Shown piece after piece: positions 1-6,170 of a stretch of DNA of 34,065 bases (its first letter is position 1; the number at the start of each line of letters is the position of its first letter). This DNA comes from Chitinophaga pinensis (lineage in GTDB: Bacteria; Pseudomonadota; Gammaproteobacteria; Burkholderiales; SG8-41), in NCBI GenBank assembly GCA_943329075.2, contig CALQCM020000050.1:1-34065 (forward strand), written 5' to 3'. The translations under genes and the position numbers were made by a program. A model generated the notes under the pieces. It was not told where the DNA came from. It saw only the letters and a program-made list of their open reading frames with translations, and searched no databases.

Positions 1-412
1 CCACCGCCGGTGCTTCAACGGCTGCAGGCGAGTCGCCTGCACCACAAAACCCGCTGCGCCTTGCCCTTGCGTGGCGCAGGCGCCCCGCCTGCGAGAAGCA
101 CCACGCATCTTACTCACCACCGCCGGTGCTTCAACAGCTGCAGGCGAGTCGCCTGCGCTACAAAACCCGCTGCGCCTTGCCCTTGCGTGGCGCAGGCGCC
201 CCGCCTGCGCGAAGCACCACGCATCTTACTCACCACCGCCGGCGCTTCAACGGCTGCAGGCGAGTCGCCTGCGCTACAAAACCCGCTGCGCCCTGCCAAT
301 GCGTAGCGCAGGCGCCCCGCCTGCGAGAAGCACCACGCGTCTTACTCGCCACCGCCGGTGCCTCAACAGCTGCAGGCGAGTCGCTTGCACCACAAAACCT
401 GCTGCGCCAGCG
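1..412. repeat. Tandem array of paired REP palindromes, 116 bp period, about 3.5 copies
   Basis: Units begin at 1, 117, 233 and 349, an exact 116 bp period; the last unit breaks off near 410. Each unit holds two 17-nt palindromes with 7-bp arms: GCAGGCGAGTCGCCTGC (24-40 in unit 1) and GCAGGCGCCCCGCCTGC (76-92). They are separated by about 35 nt, which is the architecture of a bacterial interspersed mosaic element (paired REPs). Copies differ by only a few bases, so amplification is recent. The array starts at or before the window edge. Open frames through it are products of the repeat and show no protein family. The same pair in inverse orientation forms the array at 33.6-34.07 kb. Confidence 0.93.
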
Positions 413-577
413 GCGTTTCGAATGACTGGTTCACCAGCGCCTTGTCCGCCGCCAGGCGTCGCGCAGAGCGGTAATCGTGGCGCCATGAGGTGCATTCATC
501 ACCTGCCGACGGTCGAAGGCAATGGTGGCAAGCGCGCCATCGACCGCGTATATAAGCGATACGCCATGCGAATCGGC
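412..577 (-). pseudogene. Enoyl-CoA hydratase (crotonase) remnant, internally deleted
   Basis: Read on the minus strand from 577, one frame gives a peptide containing SLIYAVDGALATIAFDRRQ followed by VMNAPHGATITALRDAW, up to a stop at 431-433. This matches the N-terminal strand-turn-strand and the 'RP..NA' region of crotonase-fold enoyl-CoA hydratases. A second frame, continuing to about 412, reads ADKALVNQSFETPLAQ, which resembles the C-terminal 'A.NQ..ETPL..G' helix of the same family. The roughly 200 residues between are missing and the frames do not match, so a large internal deletion has occurred. There is no start codon; a stop lies at 578-580. The remnant is downstream of fadE on the same strand and its 3' end meets the REP array. 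The N-terminal match is fairly clear, the C-terminal match weaker. Confidence 0.55.
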
Positions 578-588
578 TTACGACTGGC

Positions 589-3063
589 TCATGCGCGGTG
601 CAGCGCCTCGAAGCTGACGGCCTGCGTGGTCTGAAAAATCTCCGACTTGCCGAGGTCAAGCGGAAAGTCGTCCACCATGATGACGCGCCGGCGCAGCAGC
701 TGCGCGCGCTCGAGCATGGCCGATTCGGCGGCGCTGATCACACCCGCCATCACCGCTTTGGCCGCCAGCGTTTCACTGCGGCCCCGCAGGGTCCCCGTCT
801 TCACCGCGCCGCGTATCTTCGCTTCCACCGGCTCGGCGGCAATCACCGCCACCAGTGCCGCTTCGAGCGCGCCGACCGGCTCGTCCTCGTTCTTCGGAAT
901 GAACACGCCGGCGGTGACGCGGTCGCGCGCCGCGCCCGGCTCCATCAAGGTGCGCACCACCTGCTGGCCGAGCCGGTCGCTCGGTGCCGTGCATTCAGCG
1001 CCGTAGGTGAAGATCGAATGTTTCATCACCAGCGCGACCAAACGGTTCGGCAGATTGTCGAAAAGGCCGTAGAACGCCTCCTGCGTGCGCAGCAAGGCGT
1101 CCTGCATCGCCCAGTGCAGCAGCGGCAGATCGCCGGCCTGTCTTCCGCTGTCCTCGTAGCGTTTGAGCGCGCATGACGCCAGATACAACTGGCTCAGAAT
1201 ATCGCCGAGCCGCGCTGACAACCGCTCGCGGCGCTTCAACGAACCGCCGAGCACGAACATCGCCGCGTCGGCGAGCAACGCAAAGCCGGTCGAGAAGCGC
1301 GTCAGCTTCTGGTAATAGCGCCTGGTGTGCGCATCGCCCGGCGCGCCGACGAAGTAAGCACGCGTGAAGCCGAGAACAATCGCGCGCACGAAATTACCGA
1401 TCACAAACGCGGCGTGACCGAAAAACGCTGCATCGAAATCGCACAGCGCCTTCGCCGGATCTTTTTCGCGCGTGGCATTGATTTCTTTCAGCACGTACGG
1501 ATGGCCGCGGATCGCGCCCTGACCGAAGATGATCATCGAGCGCGTCAGAATATTTGCGCCCTCGACCGTAATGCCGATCGGGATCTGCTGGTAGGCGCGC
1601 GCAAGGTAGTTGTTCGGCCCCATGCAGATGCCCTTGCCGCCGTGCACGTCCATCGCATCGTTGACGACACCGCGCGCACGTTCGGTCAGATGGTATTTGA
1701 CGATGGCCGACACCACCGACGGCTTCTCGCCGAGATCAATGGCGCCCGCCGTCATCACGCGCGCCGCGTCCATGATGTAGGCGTTGCCGCCGATGCGCGC
1801 AATCGCTTCTTCGACGCCTTCGAAACGCCCGACCGCCATCTTGAACTGCGTGCGCACGTGGCCGTAGGCCCCGGTGGTCAGCGCGCACAGCTTGGCCATG
1901 CCGACACCGTTGGCCGGCAGCGAAATCGAGCGCCCCGCGGCAAGGCAGTTCATCAACATCTTCCAGCCCTGCCCGACGTAGTCCTGGCCACCGATGATGT
2001 AGTCCATCGGAATGAACACATCCTTGCCCCAGTTTGGGCCGTTCATGAAGACGGCGTTCAGCGGCAGATGGCGGCGGCCGATATGCACGCCTGGCGTATC
2101 GGTCGGGATCAAACCGAGCGTGATGCCGATGTCGTCGCGCGCACCGATCAGATGATCGGGATCGTACAAACGGAAGGCAAGGCCGAGCAGCGTCGCAATC
2201 GGTCCCAGCGTGATGTAGCGCTTCTCCCAGGTCAGCTTGATGCCGATGACCTGTTCGCCCTTCCACTCGCCGCGGCAAACGACGCCGAAATCCGGAATGC
2301 CGCCGGCATCCGAACCGGCCTCGGGGCTCGTCAGTGCGAAGCACGGCATCTCGAGGCCTTTGGCGAGCCGCGGCAGATAATGGTTTTTCTGCGCATCGGT
2401 GCCGTAGTGCAACAAGAGTTCCGCCGGCCCCAGCGAATTAGGCACCATCACTGACACCGCCGCGGTGCCGCTACGCGTCGAGAGTTTGGTCACCACTTCC
2501 GAATGCGCCAGCGCAGAGAAACCTTTGCCGCCAAACGACTTCGGAATAATCATGCCGAGAAAGCCGTTGTCCTTGATGAACTGCCACGCCACCGGCGGCA
2601 GATCGTGCAATTCATTGGTGATCTGCCAGTCGTCGAGCATGGCGCACAATTCTTCAACCGGACCATGGACAAAAGCGCGCTCTTCGGCACTCAGCGTCGG
2701 CTTTGGATACGCCAGCAGTTTGTTCCAGTCGGGGTTGCCGCTGAAGAGTTCGCCGTCCCACCACACCGTGCCGGCGTCGAGCGCTTCCTGCTCGGTTTGC
2801 GAGACCTGCGGCAGAATTTTGCGGAACAGTACCAGCAGCGGCACGCCGATCAGCGTCCGGCGCAGCGGCGTCGGCAGCGTCAGCGCAGTAATCACCGCAA
2901 AAGCGATCCACAGCGCGTTCGTCGCCTGCGCGCTGACCGCGGCACTGCCGTGCAGCCACACCAGCAAGACAGCGAGACAGCCCGACCACGCCCACGCATT
3001 GGCACGGTGATAGGCCAACGCCCCGCAAACGACAAACAGCGCCAATAACCACCAACCGACCAT
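589..3063 (-). CDS. fadE: FadE-type acyl-CoA dehydrogenase, 824 aa
   Basis: Catalyses the first step of fatty acid beta-oxidation, FAD-dependent oxidation of acyl-CoA to trans-2-enoyl-CoA. At 824 residues it is the size of the large enterobacterial FadE (about 814) rather than the usual 380-residue enzymes. The N-terminus has two hydrophobic segments (about residues 3-38 and 45-70), consistent with membrane association. The acyl-CoA dehydrogenase core follows from about residue 95, with typical stretches such as GFLGMIIPKSFGGKGFSALA, FALTSPEAGSDAGG and DVHGGKGICMGPNNYLARAY. The C-terminal part, about 530 onward, corresponds to the FadE-specific extension (DUF1974). The ATG at 3063 is preceded by a strong GGGGAGG site. 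A crotonase remnant lies just downstream, suggesting a former fadE-hydratase operon. Electrons would pass to ETF, encoded at 9 kb. Confidence 0.95.
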   Translation of the reverse strand: MVGWWLLALFVVCGALAYHRANAWAWSGCLAVLLVWLHGSAAVSAQATNALWIAFAVITALTLPTPLRRTLIGVPLLVLFRKILPQVSQTEQEALDAGTVWWDGELFSGNPDWNKLLAYPKPTLSAEERAFVHGPVEELCAMLDDWQITNELHDLPPVAWQFIKDNGFLGMIIPKSFGGKGFSALAHSEVVTKLSTRSGTAAVSVMVPNSLGPAELLLHYGTDAQKNHYLPRLAKGLEMPCFALTSPEAGSDAGGIPDFGVVCRGEWKGEQVIGIKLTWEKRYITLGPIATLLGLAFRLYDPDHLIGARDDIGITLGLIPTDTPGVHIGRRHLPLNAVFMNGPNWGKDVFIPMDYIIGGQDYVGQGWKMLMNCLAAGRSISLPANGVGMAKLCALTTGAYGHVRTQFKMAVGRFEGVEEAIARIGGNAYIMDAARVMTAGAIDLGEKPSVVSAIVKYHLTERARGVVNDAMDVHGGKGICMGPNNYLARAYQQIPIGITVEGANILTRSMIIFGQGAIRGHPYVLKEINATREKDPAKALCDFDAAFFGHAAFVIGNFVRAIVLGFTRAYFVGAPGDAHTRRYYQKLTRFSTGFALLADAAMFVLGGSLKRRERLSARLGDILSQLYLASCALKRYEDSGRQAGDLPLLHWAMQDALLRTQEAFYGLFDNLPNRLVALVMKHSIFTYGAECTAPSDRLGQQVVRTLMEPGAARDRVTAGVFIPKNEDEPVGALEAALVAVIAAEPVEAKIRGAVKTGTLRGRSETLAAKAVMAGVISAAESAMLERAQLLRRRVIMVDDFPLDLGKSEIFQTTQAVSFEALHRA

Positions 3064-3182
3064 GACCGCCTCCCCGTGACATGACGCCGAAAATGATTAT
3101 ACGCGCAGCATGAATGGCGGCGCGGCGTGCGGGTAACGGCAGTTACGGCTGATGTGTGTGCAGCCTTGAATCCCGCGGCGTG

Positions 3183-3212
3183 TAGCCCGGAAGGAGCGCA
3201 GGGTATTCCGGG
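3183..3212 (+). repeat. REP-like repeat, left member of an inverted pair
   Basis: This 30-nt sequence starts TAGCCCGGAAGGAGCG and ends TATTCCGGG. It recurs in reverse complement at 3481-3510 with only two mismatches. Each copy is itself partly palindromic (CCCGGAA...TTCCGGG). This 'tagcccggaaggagcg' motif type is common among proteobacterial REP sequences. It bounds a 328-bp island. Confidence 0.85.
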
Positions 3213-3363
3213 ATAGCATCCGGGACCTACGGGGCGGACAACCTATTCCAACTCGTTACTGTGCACAGCAGTTTGCCTTGACGCCCCTTACCGGCATAAT
3301 GTACCGGAACGACTGCCCAATCCGATTTATGTCAAAGGAATTTCCCCGTATTCGCCGACTTTG

Positions 3364-3456
3364 TGTCAACCAATGCTGTCAACTAACGCGGGAATGAAAA
3401 GATTGCAGAGGGAAAAAGTGTCAACTAATAAGTCATCTAATAATCTGTCAACCAAT
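3364..3456 (+). repeat. Cluster of five TGTCAAC(C/T)AAT boxes
   Basis: Direct copies start at 3364 (TGTCAACCAAT), 3377 (TGTCAACTAAC), 3419 (TGTCAACTAAT), 3431 (AGTCATCTAAT, degenerate) and 3446 (TGTCAACCAAT). All point the same way, with spacings of 13, 42, 12 and 15 nt. The local sequence is AT-rich compared with its surroundings. Repeated boxes beginning TGT are typical of transposase-binding ends of Tn7/Mu/Tn5053-type transposons, so this could be a fossil transposon end. An operator cluster for an unknown regulator is the alternative. No transposase gene of that class is in the window. Confidence 0.6.
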
Positions 3457-3480
3457 TTACGTTAGAGCGCTATGAACATC

Positions 3481-3510
3481 CCCGGAATACGCTACGCTCC
3501 TTCCGGGCTA
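3481..3510 (-). repeat. REP-like repeat, right member of an inverted pair
   Basis: Reverse complement of the 30-nt repeat at 3183-3212, with 28 of 30 positions identical. It ends 29 nt before the start codon of the small membrane protein gene, so it may also affect that gene's 5' leader. Confidence 0.85.
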
Positions 3511-3539
3511 AATTTTCTGATTGCTTTGGAACCAACCGC

Positions 3540-3824
3540 ATGAACCCCTACTACGCCGCCGGCTTCATGAGCGCCCTGACTTTCTGGGTGTGGCCGGCTT
3601 TTCTGTTCCAGAATTTTGATGCGCACTGGCTGACGGTGGCGGTGGTCTCGGCATTGCTTTTTTTCGGTGTTGGCAAAGTTGCCACGGAATATCACATCGA
3701 CCATATCGCGCCGAAGGAGCCGCCGCGCGGGCCGAAGTCACATATCGCGATTTTGTGTGGGGTGGTGTTTGTGATGGGCTTGCTGCTGCGGGTCGTCTTT
3801 TATTTTGTGGCGGGTGGCGTTTAG
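3540..3824 (+). CDS. Small hydrophobic membrane protein of unknown function, 94 aa
   Basis: A 94-residue product that I do not recognise. It has two or three predicted membrane segments: about residues 8-27 (GFMSALTFWVWPAFLFQNF), 30-46 (WLTVAVVSALLFFGVGK) and 68-91 (HIAILCGVVFVMGLLLRVVFYFVAGG). A short polar loop (EYHIDHIAPKEPPRGPK) lies before the last segment. The ATG at 3540 has only a weak GGAA about 9 nt upstream. The gene stands alone between two repeat clusters. Composition and length are compatible with a real inner-membrane protein, but no partner or regulation can be inferred. Confidence 0.6.
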   Translation: MNPYYAAGFMSALTFWVWPAFLFQNFDAHWLTVAVVSALLFFGVGKVATEYHIDHIAPKEPPRGPKSHIAILCGVVFVMGLLLRVVFYFVAGGV

Positions 3825-4005
3825 TTTTCTACTGGCTAAACGCCCCCATCCTGGCGCGCGGACACGTTACCGGCGAAGCCGGCCGCTTGCGGGTAGCGCG
3901 CCTTGCAATCGCTCCCGCTCCGGATCGCTACGCGAACGCCGTGTCGCGATTGCTTCCCCCGCACGCGGGGGCAGGGACCTGCTAATTGTGGCCTCCATAG
4001 CCGTA
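3825..4005. other. Intergenic stretch, no gene recognised
   Basis: Between the small membrane protein and the REP-flanked transposase fragment. It contains a short GC hairpin (CCCCCGCACGCGGGGG, about 3957-3972) that might act as a transcript end signal, although no T-run follows. Nothing else is seen. Confidence 0.4.
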
Positions 4006-4038
4006 GGGCGCAATAAGCGCAGCGCATTGCGCCGCATG
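4006..4038 (+). repeat. REP element (GGCGCAATAAGCGCAGCGC type), left copy
   Basis: A 33-nt sequence starting GGGCGCAATAAGCGCAGCGC and ending CCGCATG. It is repeated in reverse complement at 4251-4283 with a single mismatch. It contains an internal imperfect palindrome (GGCGCAAT...ATTGCGCC). The type is distinct from the GCAGGCG palindromes at the window ends. The pair brackets a RAYT fragment, as expected of a REP transposase locus. Confidence 0.88.
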
Positions 4039-4085
4039 GAGCTGACTCAATACTTCCCACACGCCCAACTATCTATACGCCTGGC

Positions 4086-4286
4086 ATGCATGCGCACATG
4101 GATTACGTGCATTTCCATCCAGTGAAGCAAGGCCTGGTCAATCGAACAGTTGATTGGCCGTATTCGATATTTTTAAAGCTGGTTGAAGCGGGGATATATT
4201 CGCCGGACTGGGCGAGCGGCATAGCGGAGACGCTTGGATATGGTGATCGACATGCGGCGCAATGCGCTGCGCTTGTTGCGCCCCAC
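4086..4286 (+). pseudogene. C-terminal fragment of a REP-associated tyrosine transposase (RAYT/Y1_Tnp)
   Basis: The translated stretch contains HAHMDYVHFHPVKQGLV followed by DWPYSIFLKLVEAGIY and SPDW. This is the signature C-terminus of RAYT-type Y1 transposases: 'YVH.NPVKHGLV' carrying the catalytic Tyr, then 'DWP.SSF..YV..GIY..DW'. The N-terminal 100 or so residues, including the HUH motif, are absent; upstream sequence goes straight into a REP. The reading frame stays open past 4286 to 4463, but that part is antisense to the YbhB-like gene and not transposase. A 33-nt inverted REP pair (4006 and 4251) flanks the fragment. It is non-functional as a transposase. Confidence 0.82.
4251..4283 (-). 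repeat. REP element (GGCGCAATAAGCGCAGCGC type), right copy
   Basis: Reverse complement of 4006-4038, 32 of 33 positions identical. It overlaps the last codons of the transposase frame, so the fragment plus both REPs forms a 278-bp unit. Confidence 0.88.
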
Positions 4287-4301
4287 AACACCGAGAGAAT
4301 A

Positions 4302-4335
4302 AAAAAAGCCGCGACATTTCTGCAACGGCTTTTTT
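4302..4335 (-). terminator. Rho-independent terminator, potentially bidirectional
   Basis: A 10-bp perfect stem (AAAAAAGCCG at 4302-4311 with CGGCTTTTTT at 4326-4335) and a 14-nt loop. It lies about 40 nt past the stop of the YbhB-like gene on the minus strand, with a run of T on either strand after the stem. Confidence 0.8.
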
Positions 4336-4374
4336 ACTGCGCTTCCGGAAAGTCGAAAGCGTTAAGCGGACAAC

Positions 4375-4977
4375 CTAGTTCGCCGCCCTTCCGAACAAGC
4401 CCACCAGCCCAGCCGATCCCTTGGCGTGACCGTTCAACTTGGCCAGCAACTCGGCACGCGTGAGTCCGGCCGGCAGCGCGTTCGGTTCGAGATCGGTGGC
4501 GACCAGCGTGAAGGTGTAGTGATGCAGGCCCGTGCCGGGCGGCGTGCAGGGCCCGAGGTAGTGGCCGACACCCGCGGTGCCTTTGCCGCCGACGTATTTG
4601 TCGTTGAGCGCGCTGGTTTCACCTTCGGCAAAGCCGCTGCGCGAGACCGGAATGCCATAGGCGTTCCAGTGATCGACACCAAGACCGGCGCGGCCTTCCG
4701 GATCGACCATGATCAGCGCGAAGCTCTTGGTGCCGGCGGGCACGTTCGACCATGCGAGCGGCGGCGAAATATTTTCACCGATGCAGTTCGGATTGGTCTT
4801 GATGTTGCCGGCGAATCTCACCGGCATCATGCCGCCATCGCGAAACGCCGATGAAGTCAGCGAAAACGCATTGCCCATCGACGGCAGATCGCTGCCGGGT
4901 GTGGCGCAGCCGCCGAGACCGAGCGCCGCCACGCCTGCGGCCATGCATGCAAATACGGAATTAGGTTTGAACAACAT
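4375..4977 (-). CDS. YbhB/YbcL-family (PEBP, Raf-kinase-inhibitor-like) lipoprotein, 200 aa
   Basis: Belongs to the phosphatidylethanolamine-binding protein family, whose bacterial members have an anion-binding pocket but no firmly known role. Recognisable are FRDGGMMPVRFAGN, the DPEGRAGLGVDHWNAYGIP motif and the GHYLGPCTPPGTGLHHYTF motif of the family. The N-terminus has a lysine, a hydrophobic core and the lipobox LGGC near residue 24, so it is predicted to be a lipoprotein, unlike the cytoplasmic E. coli YbhB. I chose the ATG at 4977 over the in-frame ATG at 4989 because the GGAGG site lies between them and gives standard spacing to 4977. It is monocistronic, with a terminator at 4302-4335. 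Confidence 0.9.
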   Translation of the reverse strand: MLFKPNSVFACMAAGVAALGLGGCATPGSDLPSMGNAFSLTSSAFRDGGMMPVRFAGNIKTNPNCIGENISPPLAWSNVPAGTKSFALIMVDPEGRAGLGVDHWNAYGIPVSRSGFAEGETSALNDKYVGGKGTAGVGHYLGPCTPPGTGLHHYTFTLVATDLEPNALPAGLTRAELLAKLNGHAKGSAGLVGLFGRAAN

Positions 4978-5182
4978 AAACTCCTCCATGTAATGAACGG
5001 CGCGGCTACACCGGCGGAATTGCCGGCAGCGGCTCTTATTGTTTCTGCATGCGCCGTGTCGGCGAGACTATACGTGCCTGTCCGCCAAAGAACAAACCGG
5101 CTGCACAGCAGCCGGCATCCGGTGGTACCCTAATTGCTAGATAACGCGGACAATGTCGCTCAACCGCAACCACGAGGTCTTT

Positions 5183-6163
5183 ATGCACCGAATTGCACCG
5201 TCCATTGCACTGCTATGTATCGCCACAGTGCCCGTAATCGGCAACGCCGCGCCGGCAAAGGCCTATCCCGACAAGGCAGTGCGACTGCTGGTGCTGTCGC
5301 CGCCCGGTGGCGGCTCTGATATCACGGCGCGCGCCATCGCACAAAAACTGACCGACAAATGGGGACAGAACGTGATCGTCGACAACCGCAGCGGTGCCGG
5401 CGGCGTGATCGGCATGGAAATCACGGCGAAGGCACCGCCCGACGGTTACACCATGGTGCTTGGTTCGATCGGGCCGGTGGCGGTCGCGCCCAGCCTCTAT
5501 GCGAAGCCGCCCTACGATCCGGTGAAGGATTTCACGCCGCTGGCGCGCACCGCCAGCGCGCTCAATTTGCTGGTGGTGCATCCGTCGCTGCCGGTGCACT
5601 CGGTGAAGGAACTCATTGCCTATGCGAAAACGCCGGGCGCAAAAACCAACTACGGCTCATCCGGCGCGGGGCGCGCTGACCATCTCGCCGGCGTGATTTT
5701 CAGCCGCGCCGCGGGTGTGAACATGCAGCACATTCCGTACAAGGGCGGCGCGCCGGCGATGATCGATCTGCTCGCCGGCAACATCCAGCTGATCTTCGCC
5801 ACCGTCTCGACGGCCATCACGCATGTGAAAACCGGCAAGATCCGCCCGCTCGGCATGACGTCGGCGAAACGCTCGGAATATTTCCCCGACATTCCAACCA
5901 TCGCCGAGAGCGGCCTGCCGGGCTTTGCGGTCGATAACTGGTACGGCATCGTCGGCCCCGCCGGCATGCCGCGCGCGCTGGCGACCGGCATACACCGCGA
6001 TATCGGCGCCGCCCTGCTGCAACCGGATGTGAAAGAACGTCTGGCCGGCCTCGGCATCGTCGTTTTTACGACCGCCACACCGGAGGAATTCGGCAGCTAC
6101 ATCAAGAGCGAATTCCAGCGCTACGCCGCCGTCGTTAAGGAAGCGGGCATCACCGCCGAATAA
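5183..6163 (+). CDS. Bug/TctC-family tripartite tricarboxylate transporter substrate-binding protein, 326 aa
   Basis: Predicted periplasmic solute receptor for carboxylates or similar small molecules in a TctABC-type uptake system. It begins with a Sec signal peptide (MHRIAPSIALLCIATVPVIG, cleavage near AAPA). Family hallmarks are YPDKAVRLLVLSPPGGGSDI, VDNRSGAGGVIGMEITAKA, YGSSGAGRADHLAG and IPYKGGAPAMIDLLAGNIQ. The ATG at 5183 is preferred to the in-frame one at 5153 because of the GAGG site 8 nt upstream and because the signal peptide then starts properly. No TctA/TctB membrane genes are adjacent, which is normal for the expanded Bug family in Burkholderiales. It converges with the acyl-CoA dehydrogenase gene with 7 nt between stops. 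The ligand cannot be deduced. Confidence 0.93.
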   Translation: MHRIAPSIALLCIATVPVIGNAAPAKAYPDKAVRLLVLSPPGGGSDITARAIAQKLTDKWGQNVIVDNRSGAGGVIGMEITAKAPPDGYTMVLGSIGPVAVAPSLYAKPPYDPVKDFTPLARTASALNLLVVHPSLPVHSVKELIAYAKTPGAKTNYGSSGAGRADHLAGVIFSRAAGVNMQHIPYKGGAPAMIDLLAGNIQLIFATVSTAITHVKTGKIRPLGMTSAKRSEYFPDIPTIAESGLPGFAVDNWYGIVGPAGMPRALATGIHRDIGAALLQPDVKERLAGLGIVVFTTATPEEFGSYIKSEFQRYAAVVKEAGITAE

Positions 6164-6170
6164 CGGCGGA

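Larger units (their letters stand above)
3064..3539. other. Repeat-rich intergenic stretch between fadE and the small membrane protein
   Basis: These 476 nt hold the upstream region of fadE (3064 to about 3180), then a 328-bp island (3183-3510) bounded by an inverted repeat pair and containing a cluster of TGTCAAC boxes; both are listed separately. The only short frame with a plausible start is a 22-codon one at 3330 (MSKEFPRIRRLCVNQCCQL...), with no recognisable homology. A possible promoter on the plus strand is TTGCCT (3273) with CATAAT (3295) at 16-nt spacing; it is weak. No complete gene is visible. Confidence 0.5.

Noticed and set aside
1..412. CRISPR array
   Set aside because: The period is 116 bp, the entire unit is repeated including what would be spacers, and no cas genes are present.
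1..634. Several open frames of 60-190 codons through the left array
   Set aside because: They are translations of the 116-bp repeat (recurring GDSPAAVEAP/ACAKHHAS-type peptides) with no family, start signal or codon preference.
3330..3398. 22-codon ORF MSKEFPRIRRL... within the REP island
   Set aside because: It is short and has no ribosome site; one of the TGTCAAC boxes lies inside it.
4287..4463. Extension of the RAYT fragment frame into ybhB
   Set aside because: The similarity ends near 4280; the rest crosses the terminator and is antisense to the YbhB-like gene.
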